Source of the DNA: Strigamia acuminata
Lineage: Eukaryota > Arthropoda > Chilopoda > Geophilomorpha > Linotaeniidae
Direction of reading: 5' to 3'
NCBI GenBank assembly: GCA_949358305.1
Contig: OX442317.1
Location: 14,822,491-14,886,490 of the forward strand
DNA length: 64,000 nucleotides
The notes below the pieces were generated by a model. It had not been told where the DNA came from. It worked only from the letters and a program-made list of their open reading frames with translations, and made no database searches. How positions within the stretch are numbered: position 1 is the first letter of the stretch; every line of letters begins with the position of its first letter. The position numbers and the translations under genes are program-made. This document shows, piece by piece, positions 1 to 10,399 of this stretch.

Positions 1-661
1 CATTTTATATATCCTTATATTTCCTCCCGGGCGAAAAAAAAAAAAAATTAGAGAGCGGGGGGGGGGGCTTGCCTCACATGTCTTATACTGAACTAACGAC
101 TAATACTTTCAAGAAAGAAAAAGGTTTATGACGCTTGTCTGGTCTGAGATCAACTTAAAAAGAGCTAAATTAAACACGTTTTAAATTAAAAGTCAACCTG
201 TTGGAAATTTGATCCAGAATAGACCGGACTACCAAATAACCTATCCCCTTTGACAAATTCGACACAACTAGACTTCTTCTAAAACACGTAAGCGTCTGTA
301 TATCTAAGCAAAATCTTCCAATATCAACACTCGTCTACGATTCTAAAACAGCTGACAGTAGACGAATGAACTTTGACTATTTCTATAACGACAGACTAAA
401 CCAAGTAACTAACGTGACACGCAGCATCACCGGACATCCTCACGTTCTAAGATCAGTTGAGATCCACAATCCCCAACTCCAACCATACTCTGGGCTAAAG
501 AGGGAAAAGCGTCGCAAGCGACCCAATCACGCTTAGACTACCGGCCAATTGCTGGCATGACGACGAAAATAGCTTGGAGTTATACTTCGGAGACCCGCAC
601 TTATTCTTACTTGAGAGAGAGAGAGCTGTCCCAACGAAAATCTCAATTCTAAAGACAAGGG
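1..661. other. Left edge of the element internal region, no gene seen
   Basis: It has a run of 13-14 A residues near 36-48 and a run of G near 57-67, then AT-rich sequence with short inverted repeats such as GCCA/TGGC near 545-557. Overlapping frames on opposite strands (495-944 and 574-822) match no family I know and lie over the inverted-repeat cluster. Confidence 0.5.
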
Positions 662-813
662 AACAGCCTGCAGGCTGTTTCTTATCGCCTAATATAAGAA
701 CGCCTGTGGTCAGCCAAATTACTGACCTCTCTAAACTTGGTGAGACATGGTCTCGGCTTCTAATTTTGGAGGGAATACCTTTGGTCACCTCTCCCCACTT
801 TTTAATCAAAGGT
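662..813. repeat. Cluster of short inverted repeats
   Basis: Five inverted repeats lie within 152 bp: an 18-bp perfect palindrome at 662-679 (AACAGCC, TGCA, GGCTGTT); CTTAT/ATAAG at 681-698; GTCAG/CTGAC just after 710; GAGAC/GTCTC at about 742-754; and ACCTTTG (777-783) with CAAAGGT (807-813). The 18-bp palindrome is unlikely by chance in a sequence this size; the 5-bp stems individually are not. Overlapping short frames on both strands look like artefacts of this structure. Confidence 0.5.
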
Positions 814-1391
814 GGGCACTGAAAAAAAAACCAATGATTCCAATTCTCAATTTCTGTTTTGCAACGAGAACTGAGCTCCCTTAACTTTCTTGTGCTCTTC
901 ATGCCCCCAGCTAACCTCAACCCCCCAACTAAACGTCTCGACACTGCTTAGGTCGGAACGTGCTCAAACAAGGGGTTGCCTTTTCTTCCTAACTGCAGCT
1001 CAAGAAAAAGTCGTGTAACTGTGGCTGCTTTTTCGCCTTCCTAAATTGGAAGGTGACTTCACTTGTTGGTGCGAGTCCAAAACGCTTCTAGCTCTAGTTC
1101 GTAAATCGTGCGCTCGCTTGCAAACCAACAAACTAAACTGTGCCTACTCCTTCAGCATCTCAAACTGTAGGAAAATGGCAATGAACAACGATGAGCGCAT
1201 TTAAGCCCCTATTCGTTGTCTTCTCACTACTGCTAGCGTCAAGCTGCAGTTTGCCTCGGAATGCCCTATGGTCCAGAGAGGACAGGACATGACCATGACC
1301 ATGCTTTTCAGATCATGGGTCTTGAAGCTCCTGACACTAGCATTCTATGCATGCGAATTGTCATGGACAACTGGCATCTCTATATTTGAGT
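814..1391. other. Element internal region, no gene seen
   Basis: Non-coding. Short hairpins continue: TTGTC/GACAA with a 3-nt loop near 1358-1370, enclosed by ATGC/GCAT, and an imperfect GACCATGA/TCATGGGTC pair near 1290-1321. No motif assigns a role. Confidence 0.4.
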
Positions 1392-1473
1392 TTGATGGAC
1401 CAACGGTTAACCAACTAAACTTTCTTCTACTCTAATTCTTGGGCTTGATGGACCAACTGTTAACCAACTAAAC
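1392..1473. repeat. Direct repeat pair of 29 bp
   Basis: TTGATGGACCAAC followed by GTTAACCAACTAAAC occurs at 1392-1420 and again at 1445-1473, differing at one base (CGG versus CTG). Each copy includes the palindrome GTTAAC. The spacing is 53 bp. Function unknown. Confidence 0.75.
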
Positions 1474-1540
1474 CTTTCTCTCACATGAATGTAAGTCAGC
1501 GGGACTTTTGGTCGCTCACTGACCTCGCGCTTTTTCTGGT

Positions 1541-1586
1541 GAGACTTTAATAAGTAAATGGGTCTCAGCTCAATTCTTACTTATTA
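1541..1586. repeat. 10-bp inverted repeat with an interleaved second stem
   Basis: TAATAAGTAA (1548-1557) is perfectly complementary to TTACTTATTA (1577-1586) across a 19-nt loop. GAGAC (1541-1545), just before the first arm, is complementary to GTCTC (1562-1566) inside the loop. That arm order is the arrangement of an H-type pseudoknot. The 10-bp stem is solid as sequence; simultaneous formation of both stems is a guess. Confidence 0.5.
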
Positions 1587-1654
1587 TTTGCTAATTTTCT
1601 GTCCTACGCGATTCTTGTAACGAAAACTCATTTGCTTAAATTGTGGGACTACTA

Positions 1655-2014
1655 TGGGTCTATTGCGGAAGATCCCCTAGAACCGATAAACTGTGTGGTC
1701 TATTGCGGAAGACCAGCCTAGAACCGATAGAGTTTGTGGTTTATTTGGGAAAACCAACCTAAAACCTCTTAACCTATGTGATTTATCAGGGTAAACCACA
1801 TAAAACTGCGAAGAATATATGATTTATCGGGGAAAACCAACTAAAACCTCTAAAGCTGTGTGATTTATCGAGGAAAACCACCTAAAACCTCTAAAGCTGT
1901 GTGATTTATCGAGGAAAACCACCTAAAACCTCTAAAGCTGTGTGATTTATCGAGGAAAACCACCTAAAACCTCTAAAGCTGTGTGATTTATCGGGGAAAA
2001 CCAACCTAAAACCC
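1655..2014. repeat. 41-bp minisatellite, nine units, each with a short hairpin
   Basis: Nine units run in tandem. The three central ones (from about 1861) are identical 41-bp copies; the outer ones diverge. Each contains a roughly 20-nt inverted repeat followed by a spacer ending near CTGTG. Unit 2 is TGGTCT, 8-nt loop, AGACCA. Unit 3 is TGGTTT, loop, AAACCA, so a C:G pair became T:A with pairing kept. Later units read TGATTT, loop, AAACCA, which leaves one A/C mismatch on the plus strand but a G.U wobble on the minus strand, the sense strand of the element. Unit 1 instead pairs better on the plus strand. Confidence 0.85.
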
Positions 2015-2072
2015 GTCTAGAATTCTCTGTGACCATCCGCAGAAGGTCCATTTAACTAGAAAACACATAAAA

Positions 2073-2090
2073 CAGTCTGAAAGGAGACTG
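2073..2090. repeat. 6-bp perfect hairpin
   Basis: CAGTCT and AGACTG flank a 6-nt loop. A second short inverted repeat (GACC...GGTC) lies just upstream near 2031-2050. Another instance of the hairpin-rich character of the left element. Confidence 0.45.
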
Positions 2091-2241
2091 ATTGCCATCT
2101 TTCCGCCTTCTCTAATTAAACAGCTAGTGTGGCTTGCGCTATCTCAACCCACGCACGGGTTCTTCTAAAATCGTCACACACTAAAACTTGCTTAAGCTGC
2201 TAAATGAAGCGGAAATCCCCCAAAACTGAATCAAATCATTT

Positions 2242-3190
2242 CTACATGAGGACAGCTCACTGCAAGGCTGGCAGACAAACTCAGTGGCCAATTGAGGCGA
2301 GATCCCTCGCCTCCACTCTCCCAGACAACCCGAATAGCAGGCTGAGTGTATAAAAGGAGAAGGGGCGACCACTCTTCTGCAAAAATCAAAAACAAGCAGA
2401 AGAGCGCGGGACCTCTTTCCATCAAGCCTCAAACCTGGCGGCCAAGCAGCCGTCCGAAAACCTCGCAGTTCACAATAGAACCGACCTCATGAACTAAATC
2501 AACTATTGAAGCTAGGAGCACTCTAAAATTACAAGCCAGCAATCATGACTGGGGCAAAGTGGCCAGGTGCTGCCAACCTTTCAAAAAATGTCAAAAACTA
2601 AATTATTTCGAAAATTCATTAGTTTGGCTCTGACTCAACTTGTATGAGCAAGACACTGAGTCTGCTCACACAGTCAACACACCTGGACAAGACTTCCCAG
2701 TCTTTCCCATCCAAAAAAATTCTTAATCCTAACAAATTCCTTCTTCTTAAACTAACATAAGCCAAGGAAAACGATTTCTTAATTCTTTTCTTCAGGAACT
2801 TGGCTTGAATCTTTGCTGCAGAGTCAAACGACCCCCGTCCAGCTCTTTAGGCTTGTCTTAGCGGACACCGTGACGTGTCCTTGCTGACTGGCGCTCTTTC
2901 TTTCACAAATAGAAAGACTACTCTAAAATTATCGCTTTTCAAGTGAACAGCTCACTGAGAGGCGGGCGGTCAAGCACTGTGTTCACAGAGGCGCAGTTCC
3001 TCGCTCTCACTCCTTTACCCAACCCGAAAAGCAGGCAAAATACTAAAAACGAAGAGAGAAACGACCACTTTCCTGCGACAATTCAACCCAAGCAGGGAAG
3101 CGCGGGACTGTTCTCAACAACCTCAAGACATTGGTCAGTGCCGACCGACCCAACTCGCAGTTCACATCAAGAACTGACACCAAACGAAAC
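2242..3190. repeat. Two diverged copies of a ~250-bp segment (2242-2490 and 2944-3190)
   Basis: Both segments open with a CAGCTCACTG motif, share ACCCGAA.AGCAGGC and GAAGCGCGGGAC / GAAGAGCGCGGGAC blocks in the middle, and end with CTCGCAGTTCACA followed by an AGAAC/GAACC block. They are about 700 bp apart and well diverged, implying an old internal duplication. The first copy has a perfect 8-bp stem with a 4-nt loop (GAGGCGAG 2294-2301, CTCGCCTC 2306-2313); the second keeps a weaker stem in the corresponding place (AGAGGCG/CGCTCT with a bulge). The DNA between (2491-2943) shows nothing I recognise. Confidence 0.6.
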
Positions 3191-3612
3191 TAAATCTACT
3201 CTTATTTGCTAACAATTATATTCAAAACGAATAATAAACTCTTAAATATTAACAAATATAAACTTAAATGAAAATTTAACAACAAAAATCTTCATATCAG
3301 GACCATTGCGTTGTGTATCTGTGCCTTGATGAGTACGAAACCAACTTGGCGTCGTCTGCTCCAACCTTTCCTAGGGGAGCACGCGCGCGTCTTTCGCCTA
3401 CTCTTCTGCACCATCCTGTGGTTGCGGAATTGCAGCTCCCGTTGCTCTCTTTGCAATGCAGTGGAGACAATCCTCGTTGCTTTCCTCTCCCATCTTGAAG
3501 AAGACCGCTTGGCTCCATCAATGCACACGGAAACTCGCAAAATGGCGACGCACGTGATGTTTTATTTCGAGCAAACTCGCCTTTTTTCCAAATCTGCTCA
3601 TCTCGGCAATTT
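3191..3612. other. Element leader next to the primer site; AT-rich part then a GC-richer part
   Basis: 3191-3300 is AT-rich with no recognisable feature. 3301-3612 is GC-richer and, on the minus strand, carries overlapping 74- and 82-codon frames rich in Arg/Lys. Near the end of the 74-codon frame is TTQW, encoded by a 14-nt string (3303-3316) also found at 12365-12378 in the second non-coding element, in the same frame and at nearly the same distance from the primer site. This may be a remnant of a shared leader protein; on its own I would not call a gene. Confidence 0.3.
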
Positions 3613-3640
3613 CCAGGTTCGAATCCTGGTCACGGCACCA
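3613..3640 (-). other. Primer-binding site, tRNA-His type, unusually long
   Basis: The plus strand here reads like a tRNA 3' end: a complete T-arm (CCAGG, TTCGAAT, CCTGG), then TCACGGC, a discriminator A and CCA. The minus strand, beginning TGGTGCCGTGACC, is therefore complementary to the last 28 nt of a tRNA-His. It begins 7 bp inside the LTR, as expected for a minus-sense element. Primer sites are usually about 18 nt, so pairing through the whole T-arm is longer than normal. No 5' tRNA half is attached, so this is not a tRNA gene. Confidence 0.75.
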
Positions 3641-3647
3641 AAAACGA

Positions 3648-4677
3648 TGTTGCCAGCAATCTTTGTGATCGTGTTGGCTGACAAACATTCGATGTATATG
3701 TGACAAATGCAAAATGCCGATTTTATAGGCCTAAATCTTTGCATCGTCATGTAGTGCTTAACTCTCTCCTTTTCTTCTAACCTGGTTGTGGTTTCTGTTT
3801 CTCCCAGTCTCAGGGCTGCTTGGCTCATCCTTTTGAGTAAGTAATCCCAGGAGAAAAATGGTATAACACCAAAACAAACCGTTTTATTTATTTAAAGGAG
3901 GAAAAACAACAACATCATACTTAATGGCTACGCATCTTGACAACAACTCTGCCTAGCAACCGTGAACAATGGCGCAAGGCAAACTTAAATCTAACAAACA
4001 ATTACTTGTAAATAAAGGCTAACAGTAAATAAAGACAAAAGAACAATGTTGAGCTTAAACCCAATACCTCCAAAGAGGGCACTACATGTCTCAAACTTAA
4101 CCCTTAACAACCAAGTAATAACACGTAATAAAAGCTTAGTATAAACATCTATCATTGGCATAAAATACACAAGTTATTAAATACTATCAACCCCTATGCT
4201 GTGTTCCAGTGAAATGTCGACACTAACTATCAAAAGGCCACCAGAACCGCACCTTAAGCACATGGCGGTCTAGCAACAGCTGAGAGACGCGAATGAAAGC
4301 AGAACCGATCCAAACTGACTTCCAGGGCCGTCCAAGGCATGACAAAAACGCCGGGACTTCCAACTCAGTACGGGAACCTTGCAGAGAAGCCAAACGAGGC
4401 GTTTCCAAGCCGCTCTCATTCCCGCATGCGTACCCAAAGCGCTCAATGTCTGCACAACCACTACCGACGCCCTGCAGTGCTCGATTCTAGCCAACCCACG
4501 TTTCAGACGACCACTAAACACCCGGAACAACTAGCAAAGGTTAATTGCAATCAAAACAATACATAAAACTCTTACAAAACTAATATTTCTCTTAAACATA
4601 CAGCTAAAAGGACCTTCTACTAATTTCAGGTGAAACGCGAGTCTCCTAATCTTTTTGTTGCGTTCTTGCTCGCAACA
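3648..4677 (-). repeat. 5' LTR of the left element
   Basis: The 1030-bp segment is bounded by TGTTGC and GCAACA, a perfect 6-bp terminal inverted repeat obeying the TG...CA rule. On the minus strand its end lies 7 bp before a tRNA-His-type primer site, which fixes it as the 5' LTR. Satellite starts at the very next base (4678). The partner LTR is outside the window, so the boundaries rest on the termini, the primer site and the satellite junction, not on a pairwise comparison. Short frames within it look like chance. Confidence 0.65.
3721..3727 (-). promoter_or_regulatory. Candidate TATA box in the left LTR
   Basis: On the minus strand the LTR reads CCTATAAAATCGG here, about 75 bp before its 3' end. 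That position would give a short R-U5 and start transcription shortly before the primer site. An AATAAA-like stretch lies further upstream on the same strand, near 3880-3895. This is a motif match only. Confidence 0.4.
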
Positions 4678-7600
4678 TTGTGCTAAGTCAACTGTGATGA
4701 GATCAAAAGTCTATTCTCCCAAATCATTGCTTGGATGTTGCTAAAACTTACATTAAAGCTTTCTACTAAGGTTTAAACACTATTTCAAAACATTCAGAGA
4801 CATTGGTCTTGTGATGTTTGTGCTAAGTCAACTGTGATGAGATCAAAAGTCTATTCTCCCAAATCATTGCTTAGATGTTGCTAAAACTTACATTGAAGCC
4901 GTCTACTAAGGTTTAAACACTATTTCAGAACATTTAGAGACATTGGTCTTGTGATGTTTTTGCTAAGTCAACTGTGATGTCAAATGAGATCAAAAGTTTA
5001 TTCTTTCAAATCATTGCTTGGATGTTGCTAAAACTTACATTAAAGCCTTCTACTAAGGTTTAAACACTATTTCAGAACATTCAGAGACATTGGTCTTGTG
5101 ATGTTTGTGCTAAGTCAACTGTGATGAGATCAAAAGTCTATTCTCCAAAATTATTGCTTAAATGTTGCTAAAACTTACATTGAAGCCTTCTACTAAGGTT
5201 TAAACACTATTTCAGAACATTCAGACACATTGGTCTTGTGGTGTTTGTGCTAAGTCAACTGTGATGTCAAATGGGATCAAAAGTTTATTCTTCCAAATCA
5301 TTGCTTGGATGTTGCTAAAACTTACATTGAAGCCTTCTACTAAGGTTTAAACACTATTTCAGAACATTCAGAGACATTGGTCTTGTGGTGTTTGTGCTAA
5401 GTCAACTGTGATGAGATCAAAAGTCTATTCTCCCAAATCATTGCTTGGATGTTGCTAAAACTTACATTGAAGCCGTCTACTAAGGTTTAAACACTATTTC
5501 AGAACATTTAGAGTCATTGGTCTTGTGGTGTTTGTGCTAAGTCAACTGTGATGAGATCAAAAGTCTATTCTCCCAAATCATTGCTTGGATGTTGCTAAAA
5601 CTTACATTAAAGCTTTTTACTAAGGTTTAAACACTATTTCAAAACATTCAGAGACATTGGTCTTGTGATGTTTGTGCTAAGTCAACTGTGATGAGATCAA
5701 AAGTCTATTCTCCTAAATCATTGCTTGGATGTTGCTAAAACTTACATTGAAGCCTTCTACTAAGGTTTAAACACTATTTCAGAACATTCAGAGACATTGG
5801 TTTGTGGTGTTTGTGCTAAGTCAACTGTGATGTCAAATGAGATCAAAAGTTTATTCTTTCAAATTATTGCTTGGATGTTGCTAACACTTACATTGAAGCC
5901 TTCTACTAAGGTTTAAACACTATTTCTAAACATTCAGAGACATTGGTCTTGTGGTGTTTGTGCTAAGTCAACTGTGATGAGATCAAAAGTCTATTCTCCC
6001 AAATCATTGCTTGGATGTTGCTAAAACTTACATTGAAGCCTTCTACTAAGGTTTAAACACTATTTCAGAACATTCAGAGACATTGGTTTGTGGTGTTTGT
6101 GCTAAGTCAACTGTGATGTCAAATGAGATCAAAAGTTTATTCTTTCAAATTATTGCTTGGATGTTGCTAACACTTACATTGAAGCCTTCTACTAAGGTTT
6201 AAACACTATTTCTAAACATTCAGAGACATTGGTCTTGTGGTGTTTGTGCTAAGTCAACTGTGACGTCAAATGAGATCAAAAGTTTATTCTTTCAAATTAT
6301 TGCTTGGATGTTGCTAAAACTTACATTGAAGCTTTCTACTAAGGTTTAAACACTATTTCAGAACATTCAGAAACATTGGTCTTGTGATGTTTGTGCTAAG
6401 TCAACTGTGATGTCAAATGGGATCAAAAGTTTATTCTTCCAAATCATTGCTTGGATGTTGCTAAAACTTACATTAAAGCTTTCTACTAAGGTTTAAACAC
6501 TATTTCAAAACATTCAGAGACATTGGTCTTGTGATGTTTGTGCTAAGTCAACTGTGATGAGATCAAAAGTCTATTCTCCCAAATTATTGCTTGGATGTTG
6601 CTAAAACTTACATTAAAGCTTTCTACTAAGGTTTAAACACTATTTCAAAACATTCAGAGACATTGGTCTTGTGATGTTTGTGCTAAGTCAACTGTGATGA
6701 GATCAAAAGTCTATTCTCCAAAATCATTGCTTGGATGTTGCTAAAACTTACATTGAAGCCTTCTACTAAGGTTTAAACACTATTTCAGAACATTCAGACA
6801 CATTGGTCTTGTGGTGTTTGTGCTAAGTCAACTGTGACGTCAAATGAGATCAAAAGTTTATTCTTTCAAATTATTGCTTGGATGTTGCTAAAACTTACAT
6901 TGAAGCTTTCTACTAAGATTTAAACACTATTTCAGAACATTCAGAAACATTGGTCTTGTGATGTTTGTGCTAAGTCAACTGTGATGTCAAATGGGATCAA
7001 AAGTTTATTCTTCCAAATCATTGCTTGGATGTTGCTAAAACTTACATTGAAGCCTTCTACTAAGGTTTAAACACTATTTCAGAACATTCAGAGACATTGG
7101 TCTTGTGATGTTTGTGCTAAGTCAACTGTGATGTCAAATGAGATCAAAAGTTTATTCTTTCAAATCATTGCTTGGATGTTGCTAAAACTTACATTAAAGC
7201 TTTCTACTAAAGTTTAAACACTATTTCAGAACATTCAGAGACATTGGTCTTGTGGTGTTTGTGCTAAGTCAACTGTGATGAGATCAAAAGTCTATTCTCC
7301 CAAATCATTGCTTAGATGTTGCTAAAACTTACATTGAAGCCGTCTACTAAGGTTTAAACACTATTTCAGAACATTTAGAGACATTGGTCTTGTGGTGTTT
7401 GTGCTAGGTCAACTGTGATGAGATCAAAAGTCTATTTTCCCAAATCATTTCTTGGATGTTGCTAAAACTTACATTAAAGCTTTCTACTAAGGTTTAAACA
7501 CTATTTCAAAACATTCAGAGACATTGGTCTTGTGATGTTTGTGCTAAGTCAACTGTGATGAGATCAAAAGTCTATTCTCCTAAATCATTGCTTGGATGTT

Positions 7601-10271
7601 GCTAAAACTTACATTAAAGCTTTCTACTAAGGTTTAAACACTATTTCAAAACATTCAGAGACATTGGTCTTGTGATGTTTGTGCTAAGTCAACTGTGATG
7701 TCAAATGGGATCAAAAGTTTATTCTTCCAAATCATTGTTTGGATGTTGCTAAAACTTACATTGAAGCCTTCTACTAAGGTTTAAACACTATTTCAGAACA
7801 TTCAGAGACATTGGTCTTGTGATGTTTGTGCTAAGTCAACTGTGATGTCAAATGAGATCAAAAGTTTATTCTTTCAAATTACTGCTTGGATGTTGCTAAC
7901 ACTTACATTGAAGCCTTCTACTAAGGTTTAAACACTATTTCTAAACATTCAGAGACATTGGTCTTGTGGTGTTTGTGCTAAGTCAACTGTGACGTCAAAT
8001 GAGATCAAAAGTTTATTCTTTCAAATTATTGCTTGGATGTTGCTAAAACTTACATTGAAGCTTTCTACTAAGGTTTAAACACTATTTCAGAACATTCAGA
8101 GACATTGGTCTTGTGATGTTTGTGCTAAGTCAACTGTGATGAGATCAAAAGTCTATTCTCCAAAATCATTGCTTGGATGTTGCTAAAACTTACATTGAAG
8201 CCTTCTACTAAGGTTTAAACACTATTTCAGAACATTCAGACACATTGGTCTTGTGGTGTTTGTGCTAAGTCAACTGTGACGTCAAATGAGATCAAAAGTT
8301 TATTCTTTCAAATTATTGCTTGGATGTTGCTAAAACTTACATTGAAGCTTTCTACTAAGGTTTAAACACTATTTCAGAACATTCAGAAACATTGGTCTTG
8401 TGATGTTTGTGCTAAGTCAACTGTGATGTCAAATGGGATCAAAAGTTTATTCTTCCAAATCATTGCTTGGATGTTGCTAAAACTTACATTGAAGCCTTCT
8501 ACTAAGGTTTAAACACTATTTCAGAACATTCAGAGACATTGGTCTTGTGATGTTTGTGCTAAGTCAACTGTGATGTCAAATGAGATCAAAAGTTTATTCT
8601 TTCAAATCATTGCTTGGATGTTGCTAAAACTTACATTAAAGCTTTCTACTAAAGTTTAAACACTATTTCAGAACATTCAGAGACATTGGTCTTGTGGTGT
8701 TTGTGCTAAGTCAACTGTGATGAGATCAAAAGTCTATTCTCCCAAATCATTGCTTGGATGTTGCTAAAACTTACATTGAAGCCTTCTACTAAGGTTTAAA
8801 CACTATTTCAGAACATTCAGAGACATTGGTTTGTGGTGTTTGTGCTAAGTCAACTGTGATGTCAAATGAGATCAAAAGTTTATTCTTTCAAATTATTGCT
8901 TGGATGTTGCTAAAACTAACATTGAAGCCTTCTACTAAGGTTTAAACACTATTTCAGAACATTCAGAGACATTGGTCTTGTGGTGTTTGTGCTAAGTCAA
9001 CTGTGATGAGATCAAAAGTCTATTTTCCCAAATCATTTCTTGGATGTTGCTAAAACTTACATTAAAGCTTTCTACTAAGGTTTAAACACTATTTCAGAAC
9101 ATTCAGAGACATTGGTCTTGTGATGTTTGTGCTAAGTCAACTGTGATGAGATCAAAAGTCTATTCTCCCAAATCATTGCTTGGATGTTGCTAAAACTTAC
9201 ATTAAAGCTTTCTACTAAGGTTTAAACACTATTTCAAAACATTCAGAGACATTGGTCTTGTGATGTTTGTGCTAAGTCAACTGTGATGAGATCAAAAGTC
9301 TATTCTCCCAAATCATTGCTTGGATGTTGCTAAAACTTACATTAAAGCTTTCTACTAAGGTTTAAACACTATTTCAAAACATTCAGAGACATTGGTCTTG
9401 TGATGTTTGTGCTAAGTCAACTGTGATGAGATCAAAAGTCTATTCTCCCAAATCATTGCTTAGATGTTGCTAAAACTTACATTGAAGCCGTCTACTAAGG
9501 TTTAAACACTATTTCAGAACATTTAGAGACATTGGTCTTGTGATGTTTGTGCTAAGTCAACTGTGATGTCAAATGAGATCAAAAGTTTATTCTTTCAAAT
9601 CATTGCTTGGATGTTGCTAAAACTTACATTAAAGCCTTCTACTAAGGTTTAAACACTATTTCAGAACATTCAGAGACATTGGTCTTGTGATGTTTGTGCT
9701 AAGTCAACTGTGATGAGATCAAAAGTCTATTCTCCAAAATTATTGCTTAAATGTTGCTAAAACTTACATTGAAGCCTTCTACTAAGGTTTAAACACTATT
9801 TCAGAACATTCAGACACATTGGTCTTGTGGTGTTTGTGCTAAGTCAACTGTGATGTCAAATGGGATCAAAAGTTTATTCTTCCAAATCATTGCTTGGATG
9901 TTGCTAAAACTTACATTGAAGCCTTCTACTAAGGTTTAAACACTATTTCAGAACATTCAGAGACATTGGTCTTGTGGTGTTTGTGCTAAGTCAACTGTGA
10001 TGAGATCAAAAGTCTATTCTCCCAAATCATTGCTTGGATGTTGCTAAAACTTACATTGAAGCCGTCTACTAAGGTTTAAACACTATTTCAGAACATTTAG
10101 AGACATTGGTCTTGTGGTGTTTGTGCTAAGTCAACTGTGATGAGATCAAAAGTCTATTCTCCCAAATCATTGCTTGGATGTTGCTAAAACTTACATTAAA
10201 GCTTTTTACTAAGGTTTAAACACTATTTCAAAACATTCAGAGACATTGGTCTTGTGATGTTTGTGCTAAGT
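4678..10271 (+). repeat. Satellite array, block 1
   Basis: About 39 head-to-tail monomers. Taking TGCTAAGTCAACTGTG as the monomer start, the short form is 140 bp and the long form 147 bp, the difference being a 7-bp TCAAATG insertion after GTGATG. Long forms also have TTTATTCTTTC or TTTATTCTTCC where short forms have CTATTCTCC. Each monomer contains GGTTTAAACAC. The left edge abuts the left LTR at 4677; the right edge is interrupted by an LTR element, and the monomer it cut resumes at 19708. No coding potential. Confidence 0.95.
10268..10271. repeat. Target-site duplication AAGT, left copy
   Basis: The uninterrupted satellite reads GCTAAGTCAACTG. The left flank ends GCTAAGT and the right flank starts AAGTCAACTG (copy at 19708-19711), so AAGT was duplicated on insertion. 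Four to six bp is typical of LTR-element integrases. Confidence 0.9.
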
Positions 10272-10399
10272 TGTTGCGAATCGGTTCGAAACAGGAAATG
10301 CTTCTCAAAATATAAGGGAAAGAAAAGATGGTGAAAGTTGAAATAAGTCCGAACTTTTCACTAAAAAAGAAAGAAAGAAAGAAATAAATTAGCTAAATT

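Larger units (their letters stand above)
1..4677 (-). mobile_element. Non-coding LTR element, 5' part (minus sense), truncated by the window edge
   Basis: On the minus strand the order is a 5' LTR (4677 to 3648), a primer site complementary to the 3' end of tRNA-His (3640 to 3613), then about 3.6 kb of internal sequence leaving the window. No gag, protease, reverse transcriptase or integrase motif is visible in any frame; the frames present are short and overlap one another on both strands. The internal region is instead rich in short inverted repeats and holds a 41-bp minisatellite. The right end abuts satellite at 4678, so the element sits in or at the edge of the array. I infer a large non-autonomous retrotransposon (LARD-like). 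The part outside the window could still hold genes, so non-autonomy is not proven. Confidence 0.6.

Noticed and set aside
495-944. 149-codon minus frame and the overlapping plus frame at 574-822
   Set aside because: Opposite-strand overlap across an inverted-repeat cluster, no recognisable motif, and low-complexity composition.
1655-2014. CRISPR-like array
   Set aside because: Units are contiguous tandem repeats without unique spacers, in a eukaryotic transposon context with no cas genes.
2348-2356. TATA box (TGTATAAAAGG, plus strand)
   Set aside because: Good match, but opposite to the element's sense, inside its internal region and with no gene downstream.
3613-3640. Functional tRNA-His gene
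   Set aside because: Only the 3' part is present and CCA is encoded, which in animals marks a primer site and not a gene.
3598-3828. Protein-coding gene on the minus strand ending near the primer site
   Set aside because: The C-terminal residues are a translation of the tRNA-complementary primer site and the rest is LTR sequence.
4690-4720. Hammerhead ribozyme in the satellite monomer (CTGTGATGAGATCAAAAGTC resembles a CTGATGAG...GAAA...GTC core)
   Set aside because: The invariant CTGATGA is not present (GTGATGA instead), the CGAAA part is missing, and flanking stems cannot be formed on either strand.
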